Assembly (NCBI GenBank): GCA_910575505.1
Contig: CAJTFK010000020.1
Coordinates: 1-64,000, forward strand
Direction: 5' to 3'
Source of the DNA: Oscillospiraceae bacterium
GTDB lineage: Bacteria > Bacillota > Clostridia > Oscillospirales > Oscillospiraceae
DNA: 64,000 bases
Shown: positions 16,190 to 25,888 of the stretch, in pieces
Numbering within the stretch: the stretch's first letter is position 1
Layout: each line of letters starts with the position of its first letter
Position numbers and translations under genes: made by a program
Notes under the pieces: model-generated
Told to the model about the DNA's origin: nothing
Databases searched by the model: none
What the model saw: the letters and a program-made list of their open reading frames with translations, nothing else

Positions 16190-16230
16190 CTGGCGGCACA
16201 CTCCCTTCATATCTGTATAAAACGAGGGAT

Positions 16231-16590
16231 TCAATACTCTCCGTTATATTCCTCGTAGCCCTGCGGCGTCACAAAGTCGATGTGATAGGGCAGGTAACAG
16301 TACCGGCAGCCGGGAATGCCGGACTCCACAAATTCCAGCAGGTCTTCCGTCATATCCGGCGAGAAATGAGCCGCGTCCAGAAAGCCGCTGAGAACCCCGT
16401 CCTCCCCCACGCATTGCAGGTGCAGAAAACCATAGCAGTCCGGCGGAATCACCAGGTTTGCCAGCGGGACCTGGAAGCCCGGCCCGCTGCCGTCATAAAA
16501 GCGGATTACCCAGTTGGCCCCATTATGAAAAAATTCCGCGGCGCAGGAAAACCCGCCGGACTGGAATTGTCTGTAGATGCCCTCGTTCAT
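16231..16590 (-). CDS. Hypothetical protein, 119 residues
   Basis: ATG at 16590 (MNEGIYRQFQSGGFSCAAEF) follows GGGAGGG by 7 bases, which decides the start. The product is soluble and has no recognised domain. It contains several aromatic residues and a short CRYC motif near the C-terminus. It lies 41 bases ahead of the membrane-anchored gene on the same strand. Confidence 0.55.
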   Translation of the reverse strand: MNEGIYRQFQSGGFSCAAEFFHNGANWVIRFYDGSGPGFQVPLANLVIPPDCYGFLHLQCVGEDGVLSGFLDAAHFSPDMTEDLLEFVESGIPGCRYCYLPYHIDFVTPQGYEEYNGEY

Positions 16591-16732
16591 AGCCTGGTCC
16601 CTCCCAACCCTGTTTTCTCTGATGATAGCACAATGGTCCAGGATTGTCCACGGAGGAAGGGACGCTTTTCCAGCCCCCCGGCGGGAAGCATTCCAGCGAT
16701 TTGCCGGAAAGAAGCGGCGATGCACAAAAAAC

Positions 16733-16761
16733 TTGTTTCACGCCGGAATTTATGCTACAAT
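16733..16761 (+). promoter_or_regulatory. Promoter of the hydratase-isocitrate dehydrogenase operon
   Basis: TTGTTT (16733-16738) and TACAAT (16756-16761) are separated by 17 bases, and a TG just before the -10 gives an extended form. The leader before the ATG at 16812 is about 45 bases. Confidence 0.6.
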
Positions 16762-16811
16762 AACACCCAAAATGCCGCGGCTTTTTTGGGCCGCCTCAGG
16801 AGGTTCCTTCT

Positions 16812-19598
16812 ATGATTGCTTTACATGACAGCGGCGTGTTCCTCTCTCAGGGTGCGCTCTGTGCCGGCGCACCTGTCTCCCGGGAGGAGGGCCGGCAGAG
16901 GACTCTGGCCTGGAGTATTCTTCAGGCCCATAATACCAGCCGGGACCCTGAGCAGCTTAAAATCCGGTTCGATGCCATGGTCAGCCATGATATCACCTAT
17001 GTGGGCATCATCCAGCAGGCCCGTGCCTCCGGAATGCGGGAGTTTCCCCTGCCCTATGCCCTGACCAACTGCCACAACTCCCTCTGCGCCGTGGGGGGTA
17101 CCATCAATGAGGACGACCATGTGTTCGGCCTCTCCGCTGCCAAAAAATACGGCGGCATCTACGTCCCCGCCAACCAGAGCGTCATCCACTCCTACGCCCG
17201 GGAACAGCTGGCGGGCTGCGGGAAGATGATCCTGGGCTCCGACTCCCACACCCGCTATGGCGCTCTGGGAACCATGGCCGTGGGCGAGGGCGGGCCGGAG
17301 CTGGCCAAGCAGCTTTTGAAAAACACCTGGGACGTGCCCTATCCCAAGGTGGTGCTGGTGTACCTCACCGGCGCTCCCAAGCGGGGCGTAGGGCCTCACG
17401 ATGTGGCCATCGCCCTGGTGAAGGCCACCTTTGAAAGTGGCTTCGTCAACAACTGCGTGCTGGAATTCGCGGGCCCCGGCGTCGCGGGCCTGCCCATCGA
17501 CTTCCGCAACGGCATCGACGTCATGACCACCGAGACCACCTGCCTCTCCTCCATATGGGAGACCGACGGGGAGACCGAGGGCTTTTATAACGCCCACCGG
17601 CGGGGAGAGCTGTTTTTTGAGCTCCATCCCGGGGACTTTGCGTATTACGACAAGTACATCGAGCTGAACCTCTCTGAGATCGAGCCCATGATCGCCCTGC
17701 CCTTCCATCCCTCCAATGCCTGGACCATCCGGGAATTCCTGGACAACGCGCCGGAGATTCTGGCCCAGGTGGAGGCCGACGCCAGGAAACGCTTCCCTAA
17801 GGCGGAAATTCACCTGACGGACAAGGTTCGTGACGGCGGCGTCTGGGCGGATCAGGGAGTGATTGCCGGATGCGCCGGCGGCCTGTTTGACAATATCACC
17901 GAGGCGGCGGACATCCTCCGGGGTCAGAGCTGCGGCGACGGTTATTTTGCCCTGGACGTGTACCCCACCAGCATCCCTGTCAGCCTGGAGCTGACGAAAA
18001 TCGGGGCCTCGGCGGACCTGCTGCAATGCGGGGCCATCATCAAGCCCAGCTTCTGCGGCCCCTGCTTCGGGGCGGGAGACGTGCCCGCCCACAACGGTCT
18101 TTCCCTGCGGCACACCACCCGGAACTTCCCCAACCGGGAGGGCTCCAAGCCCGGCGAGGGCCAGTTCGCCGGAGTCTGCCTGATGGACGCCCGTTCCATC
18201 GCCGCCACCGCCAGGAACGGCGGCAGAATCACCCCGGCCACTGAGATTGACTATGAGCCGGTCCGGCATCCCTACCATTTTGACGCGGGGGTTTACGAAA
18301 AGCGGGTCTACAACGGCTGGAAAGCAGGCCCCCGGCCGGAGACGGAATTGATCCTGGGCCCCAACATCACCGACTGGCCCCAAATGCGGCCTCTGGCTCA
18401 AAACCTGCTGGTGGAGCTGGCGGCGGTGCTCCGGGACCCCGTGACCACCACCGACGAGCTGATTCCCTCCGGCGAGACCTCGTCTTACCGCTCCAATCCC
18501 CTGCGTCTGGCGGAATTCACCCTCTCCCGCCGGGAACCGGAGTATGTGGGCCGGGCCAGGGCGGCGGCGGAGATGGAGGCCAAGCGCGTTGCGGGAGAGA
18601 CCCCGGAGAAGCTGCAAAAGCTGCTGCGCCTGGCCGACGCCGCCCAATACGTGGCCAACAAGGTCAAGCTGGAGAGTCTCCCCAATGGGGAAGCGCTTTC
18701 CGAGACGGAAAAACACGCCCGTCTGGAAGCGTGCCGGGTCACGGCGGAAAACACCCAGTTCGGTTCCTGCGTCTTCGCCAACAAGCCCGGAGACGGCTCG
18801 GCGAGAGAGCAGGCCGCCAGCTGTCAGAAGGTCTTAGGCGGCTTCGCCAACATCTGTTACAGCTTCGCCACGAAGCGATACCGCTCCAACTGCATCAACT
18901 GGGGCATCCTGCCCTTCACCCTGGACGAGGGAACGGAATTCCCCTATGAGGCGGGGGACTGTGTGTTTGTCCCCAATATCCGGGAGGCTGTCCGGCTGGG
19001 CCGGACCGACATCCCCGCCAGGGTGCTGAAGGCGGACGGCGGCGTGGAGGATATCACCCTGCACATCACCGGTCTGACCGGCGAGGAGCGGGAGATCATC
19101 CTGGACGGCTGTCTCATGAACTACTATGCCAAGCGGGCGGACCCCCGTCTGCGGACCCTTCCCATTGACGCGGGCCGGGAGGAGATCATCGGCCTTTTGG
19201 AGGACTGGACGGAGCTGCTGGCCGGGGAGAAATACGAGGAAGCCCTGTCCATGTTCCTGCCGGATTACAGTGACAACGACTGGACGCCGGAGCTGCTGGA
19301 ATCTGTGGTCTATGGCTACGGCTGCGGCGGCTATACCCGGGAGGAGGCCGAGAGGGAATTCGGCCGGGCGGATTATAAGGTCACATCTCTGAAAAACAGC
19401 CCCTGCCGGGAGGAAATTCACAGGGCCATTGATATCTCGTCGGACTACGGCTGGATGGGCCGGGACGACATCGCTGTCATTCACTACGACAAGGTGCCCC
19501 TGAACGGGGAACCCAGCGACCTGACGGCCCGGTTCTTCGTGCGGAAGCTGGACGACCGGACGGTGACGCTGGCGTTTATGGACCTGCATGTCATGTGA
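16812..19598 (+). CDS. Aconitase-family hydratase with C-terminal extension
   Basis: The product is 928 residues; AGGAGG at 16798 supports the start. Seen are GSDSHTRYGALGTMAVGEGG, the first iron-sulfur cysteine in VIAGCAGGLFDN and the Cys-x2-Cys pair in PSFCGPCFGAGD, which together would hold a [4Fe-4S] cluster. Substrate residues lie in the swivelling domain region around RSNCINWGILPF. The last ~130 residues (from about DAGREEIIGLLEDWTELLAG) are an addition not found in standard aconitases. The gene is directly followed by isocitrate dehydrogenase, so citrate to isocitrate is the most likely reaction, though related hydratases exist. Confidence 0.8.
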   Translation: MIALHDSGVFLSQGALCAGAPVSREEGRQRTLAWSILQAHNTSRDPEQLKIRFDAMVSHDITYVGIIQQARASGMREFPLPYALTNCHNSLCAVGGTINEDDHVFGLSAAKKYGGIYVPANQSVIHSYAREQLAGCGKMILGSDSHTRYGALGTMAVGEGGPELAKQLLKNTWDVPYPKVVLVYLTGAPKRGVGPHDVAIALVKATFESGFVNNCVLEFAGPGVAGLPIDFRNGIDVMTTETTCLSSIWETDGETEGFYNAHRRGELFFELHPGDFAYYDKYIELNLSEIEPMIALPFHPSNAWTIREFLDNAPEILAQVEADARKRFPKAEIHLTDKVRDGGVWADQGVIAGCAGGLFDNITEAADILRGQSCGDGYFALDVYPTSIPVSLELTKIGASADLLQCGAIIKPSFCGPCFGAGDVPAHNGLSLRHTTRNFPNREGSKPGEGQFAGVCLMDARSIAATARNGGRITPATEIDYEPVRHPYHFDAGVYEKRVYNGWKAGPRPETELILGPNITDWPQMRPLAQNLLVELAAVLRDPVTTTDELIPSGETSSYRSNPLRLAEFTLSRREPEYVGRARAAAEMEAKRVAGETPEKLQKLLRLADAAQYVANKVKLESLPNGEALSETEKHARLEACRVTAENTQFGSCVFANKPGDGSAREQAASCQKVLGGFANICYSFATKRYRSNCINWGILPFTLDEGTEFPYEAGDCVFVPNIREAVRLGRTDIPARVLKADGGVEDITLHITGLTGEEREIILDGCLMNYYAKRADPRLRTLPIDAGREEIIGLLEDWTELLAGEKYEEALSMFLPDYSDNDWTPELLESVVYGYGCGGYTREEAEREFGRADYKVTSLKNSPCREEIHRAIDISSDYGWMGRDDIAVIHYDKVPLNGEPSDLTARFFVRKLDDRTVTLAFMDLHVM

Positions 19599-19621
19599 GC
19601 GCGGGGAAAAGAGGTTTTAAC

Positions 19622-20839
19622 ATGGAAAAGATTAAAATGACGACCCCCCTGGTGGAGATGGACGGGGACGAGATGACCCGCATCCTCTGGGGGATGATTA
19701 AGGAAAAGCTGATTCTGCCCTTTGTGGACCTGAAAACCGAGTATTACGACTTAGGGCTCCTCCACCGGAACGAGACCCGCGACCAGGTGACCGTGGACGC
19801 GGCCAACGCCGCCAAGCGCCTGGGGGTGGCGGTGAAGTGCGCTACCATCACCCCCAACCGCCAGCGGATGGAGGAATATCCCCAGCTCACTGAGATGTGG
19901 AAGTCCCCCAACGGAACCATCCGGGCCATTCTGGACGGCACCGCCTTCCGGGCCCCCATTGTTCTGCCCTGCATCCGTCCCGTGGTGAAGAACTGGGAGG
20001 CCCCCATTACCATTGCCCGCCACGCCTACGGCGACATGTACAAGGCCGTGGACCTGGAGACGGAGGAGCCCGGAACCGCCGTGCTGACCTTCCGGGGAGA
20101 GAGCGGGGCGGAACAGACCCTGAACGTCCAGACCGTCCGCGGCGGCGCCGTCTGGCAGGGCCAGCACAATACCGAGGCCAGCATCCGGGCCTTTGCCCGC
20201 TCCTGCTTCCAGTACGCCCTGACCCGGAAGCAGGACCTGTGGTTCTCCACCAAGGACACCATTTCCAAGGTCTACGACGGGGCCTTCAAGCGGATTTTTG
20301 AAGAGGAGTACGAGAAGACCTACAGGACGGAATTTGAAAAGCTGGGCATCACCTATTTCTACACCCTGATTGACGACGCCGTGGCCCGGGTCATCCGGTC
20401 CAAAGGCGGGTTTATCTGGGCCCTGAAAAACTATGACGGCGACGTGATGAGCGACATGGTGGCCGCCGCCTTCGGCAGCCTTGCCATGATGACCTCCGTG
20501 CTGGTGTCCCCCGACGGCACCATGGAATTCGAAGCCTCCCACGGCACCGTCACCCGCCACTACTACCGCTATCTCCAGGGTGAGAAAACCTCCACCAACC
20601 CCATGGCCACCATATTTGCCTGGTCCGGCGCTTTGAAGCGCCGGGGGGAGCTGGACGGTCTGCCGGAGCTGGTCCGCTTCGGCCAGGCGCTGGAGGACGC
20701 TTCTCTGGAGACCCTGGAGAGCGGCGTTATGACGAAGGATCTCCTGCCCCTGGTGGAAGTGGGCTTTGAGGCCCGGGGCGCGGACAGCGAGGAATTCATG
20801 GACGCCATCGCCGCCCGGCTGGCGGAAAAGCTGGCTTGA
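19622..20839 (+). CDS. icd: NADP-type isocitrate dehydrogenase
   Basis: ATG at 19622 (MEKIKMTTPLVEMDGDEMTR) is chosen by homology, with AAGAGG upstream; 405 residues. The sequence is of the eukaryotic-like class: LVEMDGDEMTRILW, WKSPNGTIRAILDGTAFR, IRPVVKNWEAPI, IDDAVARVIRSKGGFIWALKNYDGDV, and FEASHGTVTRHY with TSTNPMATIFAW. It oxidises isocitrate to 2-oxoglutarate, the carbon skeleton for ammonium assimilation by the genes at 45.6-57.9 kb. It is coupled to the hydratase with a 23-base gap and ends at a strong terminator. Confidence 0.92.
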   Translation: MEKIKMTTPLVEMDGDEMTRILWGMIKEKLILPFVDLKTEYYDLGLLHRNETRDQVTVDAANAAKRLGVAVKCATITPNRQRMEEYPQLTEMWKSPNGTIRAILDGTAFRAPIVLPCIRPVVKNWEAPITIARHAYGDMYKAVDLETEEPGTAVLTFRGESGAEQTLNVQTVRGGAVWQGQHNTEASIRAFARSCFQYALTRKQDLWFSTKDTISKVYDGAFKRIFEEEYEKTYRTEFEKLGITYFYTLIDDAVARVIRSKGGFIWALKNYDGDVMSDMVAAAFGSLAMMTSVLVSPDGTMEFEASHGTVTRHYYRYLQGEKTSTNPMATIFAWSGALKRRGELDGLPELVRFGQALEDASLETLESGVMTKDLLPLVEVGFEARGADSEEFMDAIAARLAEKLA

Positions 20840-20857
20840 TGCACTGAAGAAAAAGAC

Positions 20858-20898
20858 CCCCGCCGAAGGCATTTTCTGCGCCTTCGGCGGGGCTTTTT
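20858..20898. terminator. Intrinsic terminator after icd
   Basis: CCCCGCCGAAGGC (20858-20870) pairs with GCCTTCGGCGGGG (20880-20892) and is followed by CTTTTT. AAAAAG precedes it, so it also serves the convergent MATE gene. Confidence 0.88.
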
Positions 20899-20926
20899 GC
20901 GGCTTTGCGCTTTTGTGATTCCGGCT

Positions 20927-22291
20927 TTATGCGCCTGCGGGGGCCGGTTTCCCTCTCCGTCTCCGGGGCCGGGTGAGCCTGTGCCGGCAGTGGAGATAGG
21001 CGGGAAGCAGGAACAGGTCCGCCAGCACCCAGGCCGCCGGAGAGGCGAAGCAGGCGGCGGCGAAGCCAAGGGTGGGCACCAGCATGGAAATGACGGCCCG
21101 GCCGGCCAGCTCCAGCACGCCGGCCAGGGTGGCCAGGGGGGAAAAGCCCATGCCCTGAATCAGCAGGCGGAGGATATTGACCAGAGCCAGGGGGAAGTAG
21201 AACAGGGCCAGCGTCAGCAGATACTGCCGGGCCAGGGGCAGCAGAGAAGCGCTGTCCGCATCCAGGAAGAGCATGTTCAGCGGATTGGCAAAGACATACA
21301 GTAGCGCCAGAGAGAGGGCCGCGTAAACCGCCCCCAGCAGGACGCAGGCCCGGAGACCCTGGTCGAGCCGCTCCCAGCGGGCGGAGCCCACATTCTGCCC
21401 GCCGTAGGTGGCCATGGTGCTGCCCATGGCGTCAAAGGGACAGGAGACGAACATGGACACCTTGCTGGCGGCGGTGACGGCGGTGACATAGGCGGTGCCC
21501 AGGCCGTTGACTGCCGTCTGAATCATGACGCTGCCTATGGCAGTGATAGAGAACTGGAGTCCCATGGGCAGACCCATCAGGCACAGCTCCCCCATCCGGC
21601 GGCGGCTCCACCGCCAGTCCGCCCGCTCCGTGTGCAGAATGGGATAGCCCCGCAGCATCCGCACCAGGCAGCCCGCTCCGGCGACGGCCTGGGAGAGCAC
21701 CGTGGCCAGCGCCGCGCCGAAGACGTCCAGGTGGAAGGTCAGGATGAAAACCACGTCCAGCACGATGTTCAGCAGCGCCGCGCCGCTGAGCCAGATCACC
21801 GGCGTCCGGCTGTCCCCCAGGGACCGGAGGACGCTGGCTGTGAAGTTATAGAGAAAATAAGCGGGAAGCCCGGCGAAAATGGTGAAGATATAGAGGTAGG
21901 CCCGCTGATAAATCTCCGGGGGCGTCTGCATACCCGTGAGGATGTGGCCGCAGAAAAGGGTGGTGGCCAGGGTTGTCAAGGCTCCGAAGAGCAGGCACAG
22001 CCACGCGCCGCCGGTGACATACCGCCGCAGCTCCCAGTGATTCCCCGCGCCGAACTGCTGAGCCGCCGGAATAGCGAAGCCGCCGCAGAGGCCGACGCAG
22101 AAGCCCACCACCAGAAAGTTGATGCTGCCGGTGGAGCCCACCGCCGCCAGGGCGCTGCCCCCCAGGGTCTTGCCCACAATGGCGGTATCCACTACGTTGT
22201 AAAACTGCTGGAACAGGTTCCCAAGGAGAACAGGGAGTCCGAAGCTGAGAATCAGCCTCATGGGGCTGCCTTTTGTTAAATCTCTTGTCAT
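20927..22291 (-). CDS. MATE-family multidrug/cation efflux transporter
   Basis: Start at ATG 22291 (MTRDLTKGSPMRLILSFGLP) is preferred over the GTG at 22312 because GAGG lies seven bases upstream. The product is 454 residues with twelve predicted helices in two repeats. LFQQFYNVVDTAIVGKTLG and FSITAIGSVMIQTAVNGLG are typical of the DinF/NorM-like bacterial branch. It exports organic compounds in exchange for sodium or protons. The substrate cannot be predicted. The C-terminus is arginine-rich. Confidence 0.88.
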   Translation of the reverse strand: MTRDLTKGSPMRLILSFGLPVLLGNLFQQFYNVVDTAIVGKTLGGSALAAVGSTGSINFLVVGFCVGLCGGFAIPAAQQFGAGNHWELRRYVTGGAWLCLLFGALTTLATTLFCGHILTGMQTPPEIYQRAYLYIFTIFAGLPAYFLYNFTASVLRSLGDSRTPVIWLSGAALLNIVLDVVFILTFHLDVFGAALATVLSQAVAGAGCLVRMLRGYPILHTERADWRWSRRRMGELCLMGLPMGLQFSITAIGSVMIQTAVNGLGTAYVTAVTAASKVSMFVSCPFDAMGSTMATYGGQNVGSARWERLDQGLRACVLLGAVYAALSLALLYVFANPLNMLFLDADSASLLPLARQYLLTLALFYFPLALVNILRLLIQGMGFSPLATLAGVLELAGRAVISMLVPTLGFAAACFASPAAWVLADLFLLPAYLHCRHRLTRPRRRRGKPAPAGA

Positions 22292-22357
22292 AAGCTGCCT
22301 CGCTTTGCTCACAATTGTTCAGGACACGACGGAGGGCCTGTCCTGAAAGCTCCGTTT

Positions 22358-22385
22358 ATTATAGCTGTTTTGCACAATAAGGCAA
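22358..22385 (-). promoter_or_regulatory. Promoter of the MATE gene
   Basis: On the minus strand TTGCCT (22380-22385) and TATAAT (22358-22363) are 16 bases apart, about 65 bases before the start codon. Confidence 0.55.
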
Positions 22386-22465
22386 GCTGTGTTTTGGATG
22401 ATTTTACAGTTCCCCATTGAGGTAAAATTGTGCAAGGTGGCTGAATGGCACTGGGAAGCGGGCAT

Positions 22466-22495
22466 GAAAAAACCGGAGCCCCACAGGGGCCCCGG
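22466..22495 (-). terminator. Terminator of the racemase gene
   Basis: On the minus strand CCGGGGCCCC pairs with GGGGCTCCGG (one mismatch; 22486-22495 with 22473-22482), followed by TTTTTT. It lies about 50 bases past the racemase stop. Confidence 0.75.
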
Positions 22496-22544
22496 CAGGC
22501 GGGACAGTGCGGAAGAGAGCGGGAATCCGCGGGCTGGAGCAGGC

Positions 22545-23192
22545 TCAGGCGTTCAGCAGGTCCAGCATTTCCGCGGCGGGGTCGATGATGGGCAGCTCCG
22601 TCCGCCGGGACAGGGCCTCCTTGAAATAGGGGAAGTGGGTGCAGCCCAGAAGCAGGGCTTCCATGCCGCAGGCGGAGAACCACCGGGCCAGCTCCGTCAG
22701 GTGGAACCGTTCCGTCAGCTCCTCCTGCTCCATGCCGTCCTCTATGGCGAAGACCACCGGCAGCAGGGCGGCGGACAGGGTGGACAGCTGGGGGTTGGCC
22801 CCCAGAAGAACCCGCTCAATGCCGCTGAGGCCCTGGGCGTTGGCGGCGATGAAGGCCAGCTTCCGGTACCGGCGGGCCAGAGAGCCATAGACCTCCAGAG
22901 GCGTGACAATCCGCTGGCCGGTCTCCTGGGCCAGGCTGGGGAAGTCCACAGCGGCGGAGAGGGAATTGCAGTAGACAAACACCTTCTGGCAGCCCAAGGA
23001 CTGGGATTGACGCAGCAGAGCCAGCATATGCCGGCGCTTGTCCCCGGCGGGAGAGACCTGGAACAGGGTCTGCTCCTGGGGATTCATGGAGATGGGGAAG
23101 GGAATGCAGGGGAGACCCCGGCTCTTCAGGATGCTGACGCCCATGTGGGTGTCCACAGGCGTGCCCGCCATGACGGCGATGGGGTGACTCAT
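22545..23192 (-). CDS. Aspartate/glutamate racemase family protein
   Basis: ATG at 23192 (MSHPIAVMAGTPVDTHMGV) has GGAGGG upstream, giving 215 residues. Both catalytic cysteine blocks of the Asp/Glu racemase superfamily are present: VFVYCNSLSAA and LLLGCTHFPYF. The N-terminal AGTPVDT replaces the DSG block of MurI, so it may act on aspartate or another amino acid rather than supply D-glutamate to cell wall synthesis. It is monocistronic. Confidence 0.78.
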   Translation of the reverse strand: MSHPIAVMAGTPVDTHMGVSILKSRGLPCIPFPISMNPQEQTLFQVSPAGDKRRHMLALLRQSQSLGCQKVFVYCNSLSAAVDFPSLAQETGQRIVTPLEVYGSLARRYRKLAFIAANAQGLSGIERVLLGANPQLSTLSAALLPVVFAIEDGMEQEELTERFHLTELARWFSACGMEALLLGCTHFPYFKEALSRRTELPIIDPAAEMLDLLNA

Positions 23193-23301
23193 AATGGGCC
23201 CTCCATAGTTTTTCTGAGGTGGAAGTGGATTGACTCCATCATACCACAGCCGGAGAGCATCCGGCAAGCATGAAAAGGCGGCAGGGAGTTAACGGAAAAA
23301 G

Positions 23302-24966
23302 TTAGACAGGCCGGGTGACGGTGCCGGAGAAGCAGAACCAGCCCCGGGGGTCCCGGAAGGCGCCGGTGAGGTTCTCCCGCAGGGTCCAGGCGGTGGATTG
23401 GGTATACAGGGGAACAACGGCGCAGTCCATCAGCAGAAGGGCCTCTGCGTCATGGAGGCAGCCCATTCGGGCGGTTCCGTCGGCGGCGCTGGCGATAATG
23501 GCCATCAGGGTGTCGTAGGCGCTGCTTTCATAGAAGGCCACATTGTGCTGGCTTCCGGATGTCCAGTCCATCAAGAAGCACTCGGCGTCATTGGCGGGGG
23601 CGGCCAGGGCCAGCCCCGCCACGGTGTATTCCCCGTTCCGCAGGGCCGACATCAGGTCCCGCTCCGTCATGCCCTTCGGGGTCACCTGGACAGAGAGGTT
23701 GTCCCGCCACTGGCGGCAGAGCTCCTGGGCGGCGGCATCGTTGGCGGGACTCTGGACATAGAGATATTCCAGCTCGCCCAGATCCAGGCCGCTGTCGTAT
23801 CCGGCCTCGCCCAGCAGGGCCCGGGCCTGGATGCGGCGGGTCTCCAGGGTCTCCGGATCGTTGTCCAGCAGGGGGCCGCCGGCGGTACGGAAATCCTCCT
23901 CCTCGTTCTCCGGCACGCCGGGGGGCACCACGCCCTCCGCCATGCGGGCGGTGGGAGCGGCGGCCTGAACCAGGGCGGTCCAGTCGATGGCCAGACTCAG
24001 GGCCTGGCGAATCAGAACGTCGGAAAAGGGCTCACGGGCGCAGTTGAACACCGCCAGGGCGGTTTCCAGCTCCGGCGTGCCCTCCCATTCCGGAGAAGCC
24101 GCCAGCGTTTCCAGCTGGGCGTCCGTCAGGGGCCACACCGCGTCCACGGCGCGGGAGTCATAGAGGGTCTGGCCCTGCTCCGCCGTGTCCACAAAATGGA
24201 ATGTGAGGCTCTGCGGGCCCGGCATATCGCCGTAATAACGGCTGCTGGCCGTCAGCTTCAGGGAGTGGCCCTCGTCTGATTCCACAGCGGTGTAGGGCCC
24301 GTTGGTCACCAGGGCGGTGGGGTCGGACCACCAGGGCTTTCCCTCATCAGCCGCCGCCTTCAGCTTCTGCACCACGTCCTGCCGCAGGGGACTCGTTGCG
24401 GGGGAGGTGCAGACCTCCTTTAAAAACCAGTCGTGCCGCCCGTTCAGCACCACTTCCAGGGTGCTGTCGTTTTTGGCGTTGATCTGAAGCAGCTCCAGAT
24501 TCCCGGTGTCCCGGGCCTCCCGGTAGCCGCTGACCATGGACAGCAGTTCCGCGTAGGGGGAGTTGGTGCCGGGGTCCGCCAGCCGCCGCCAGGCATATAC
24601 AAAGTCCGAGGCCTTGACGGCCTGCCCGTCGGACCAGCGGGCGGACCGAAGCCGGAAGGTATAGGTGACGGCCAGACTGCCGTCAACCGTTTCCTCCTCC
24701 TGCTCCACGCTTTTGGCCATGCCGCCGATGACGGAGGTCCGGCCGCTGCCGTCCACCGTCACCCGCATCAGGTTTTCATACAGGTGGGCCAGAATGGTCT
24801 GGTCCCCCGGTTCTTCGGCATAGGCCGGGTCCAGGGAGACTGGTGCGCTGCCGACGCTCACCGGCAGGGACAGGCCTTCCTCGGCTCCGGCGCAGCCCCC
24901 CAGCAGGGAGACGCAGAGCACGGCGGGCAGCAGCAGCGCCGCCAGCCGCTTCATAAAACGATCCAT
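23302..24966 (-). CDS. Oligopeptide-type ABC transporter substrate-binding lipoprotein
   Basis: ATG at 24966 (MDRFMKRLAALLLPAVLCVS) has GGAGG nine bases upstream. A signal peptide ends in the lipobox LLGGC, so the protein is lipid-anchored outside the membrane. The body is a family 5 binding protein (OppA-like): SLDPAYAEEPGD, LRSARWSDGQAVKASDFVYAW, ALVTNGPYTAVE and IRQALSLAIDW. The product is 554 residues. No permease or ATPase is adjacent, so it works with components encoded elsewhere or serves as an orphan receptor. Confidence 0.9.
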   Translation of the reverse strand: MDRFMKRLAALLLPAVLCVSLLGGCAGAEEGLSLPVSVGSAPVSLDPAYAEEPGDQTILAHLYENLMRVTVDGSGRTSVIGGMAKSVEQEEETVDGSLAVTYTFRLRSARWSDGQAVKASDFVYAWRRLADPGTNSPYAELLSMVSGYREARDTGNLELLQINAKNDSTLEVVLNGRHDWFLKEVCTSPATSPLRQDVVQKLKAAADEGKPWWSDPTALVTNGPYTAVESDEGHSLKLTASSRYYGDMPGPQSLTFHFVDTAEQGQTLYDSRAVDAVWPLTDAQLETLAASPEWEGTPELETALAVFNCAREPFSDVLIRQALSLAIDWTALVQAAAPTARMAEGVVPPGVPENEEEDFRTAGGPLLDNDPETLETRRIQARALLGEAGYDSGLDLGELEYLYVQSPANDAAAQELCRQWRDNLSVQVTPKGMTERDLMSALRNGEYTVAGLALAAPANDAECFLMDWTSGSQHNVAFYESSAYDTLMAIIASAADGTARMGCLHDAEALLLMDCAVVPLYTQSTAWTLRENLTGAFRDPRGWFCFSGTVTRPV

Positions 24967-25088
24967 AAAAAACCTCCGCCCACATCCGGGGGATGGGGAT
25001 TGTATTGCCCGCCATACGGCGGCGGACGTCAAAACTCCCGTCAGACAGGCCGCTGCCGGTTCTGACGCTGATGACAGGCTGATACCTC

Positions 25089-25117
25089 ATTATAAAGAAT
25101 TCTGCCCGCCTTGTAAA
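25089..25117 (-). promoter_or_regulatory. Promoter of the oligopeptide-binding protein gene
   Basis: On the minus strand TTTACA (25112-25117) and TATAAT (25089-25094) with a 17-base spacer. The spacer lies inside a CTGCCCG/CGGGCAG inverted repeat (about 25101-25126) that may also end the upstream DUF4230 gene. Confidence 0.7.
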
Positions 25118-25162
25118 GACGGGCAGAGGAAAAAGTAACAAAAAATTACAAAATGTTCAAAA

Positions 25163-25780
25163 TTACCGTACCGTCAGCTGAGCGGTTTCCGGCAGAGCGG
25201 CGGACAACAGCGCCTGAACGCTGTTGGCGGCCTTCTCCTGGGCCTGGTCCAGCAGACCCCGCTGGAGGGCTTTTTCCTCCATCAGGGCCTTTTGCTCCGC
25301 CTGGAAGGCAGTGACGTCCTCTACGGTAAAGGGATTGAAAATGCTGGTCCGCTCGTCGAAGACCTCCACGCTGTCCTCGTCCAGCTCGTGGGAGAGAACT
25401 CGGGCCGGGGGCAGGGCGACGGTGACGGCGGAGCCGCTGACGGTGACCTGGGCCGCGGAGAGGTCCACTCCGGCTTTGATGACGCCGTCATAGGTGAGGA
25501 TAAACCGTTTGGTGGTAAAGGGGACCGTCATGCCGTAAAAGCTTCCGCTGTTTTCGTACTGGGCCATGTTGGTGTATTGATAGGTGACGCTGGCCAGCTC
25601 GCTGATTTCCAGCAGCCGGGCCTCCAGCACGACGGCAGAGATCTCCGGCTCCTTTGGGCGGTCCTGAACATAGCGGCCGCCCAGAAAGCCTGCCAGACCT
25701 GCGGCGGCGCAGAGCAGGACGCCCAGCACGGCCCATTTCAGGGCTTTCAGCGGACGGAGCTTTTCGCGGGTCTCAGACAT
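25163..25780 (-). CDS. DUF4230 membrane-anchored protein
   Basis: The product is 205 residues; AAGGAGG precedes the ATG at 25780. A single N-terminal membrane helix (ALKWAVLGVLLCAAAGLAGFL) is followed by an extracytoplasmic domain with LLEISELASVTYQYTNMAQY, KRFILTYDGVIKAGVDLS and ALPPARVLSHELDEDSVEVF. This pattern is that of DUF4230, a family of unknown function with a partly prohibitin-like fold. A helical, alanine-rich C-terminus follows. It probably forms its own transcription unit. Confidence 0.8.
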   Translation of the reverse strand: MSETREKLRPLKALKWAVLGVLLCAAAGLAGFLGGRYVQDRPKEPEISAVVLEARLLEISELASVTYQYTNMAQYENSGSFYGMTVPFTTKRFILTYDGVIKAGVDLSAAQVTVSGSAVTVALPPARVLSHELDEDSVEVFDERTSIFNPFTVEDVTAFQAEQKALMEEKALQRGLLDQAQEKAANSVQALLSAALPETAQLTVR

Positions 25781-25888
25781 GGGAAGGCCTCCTTTTTTTG
25801 AGAGTGGTGCGCGGGGATGAAGCGCCGTTCGGAACGGGCTCTGTGTTTCATCCTGCTCCAGACCGGGCTCCCGGGTCCGGCACGTTTT

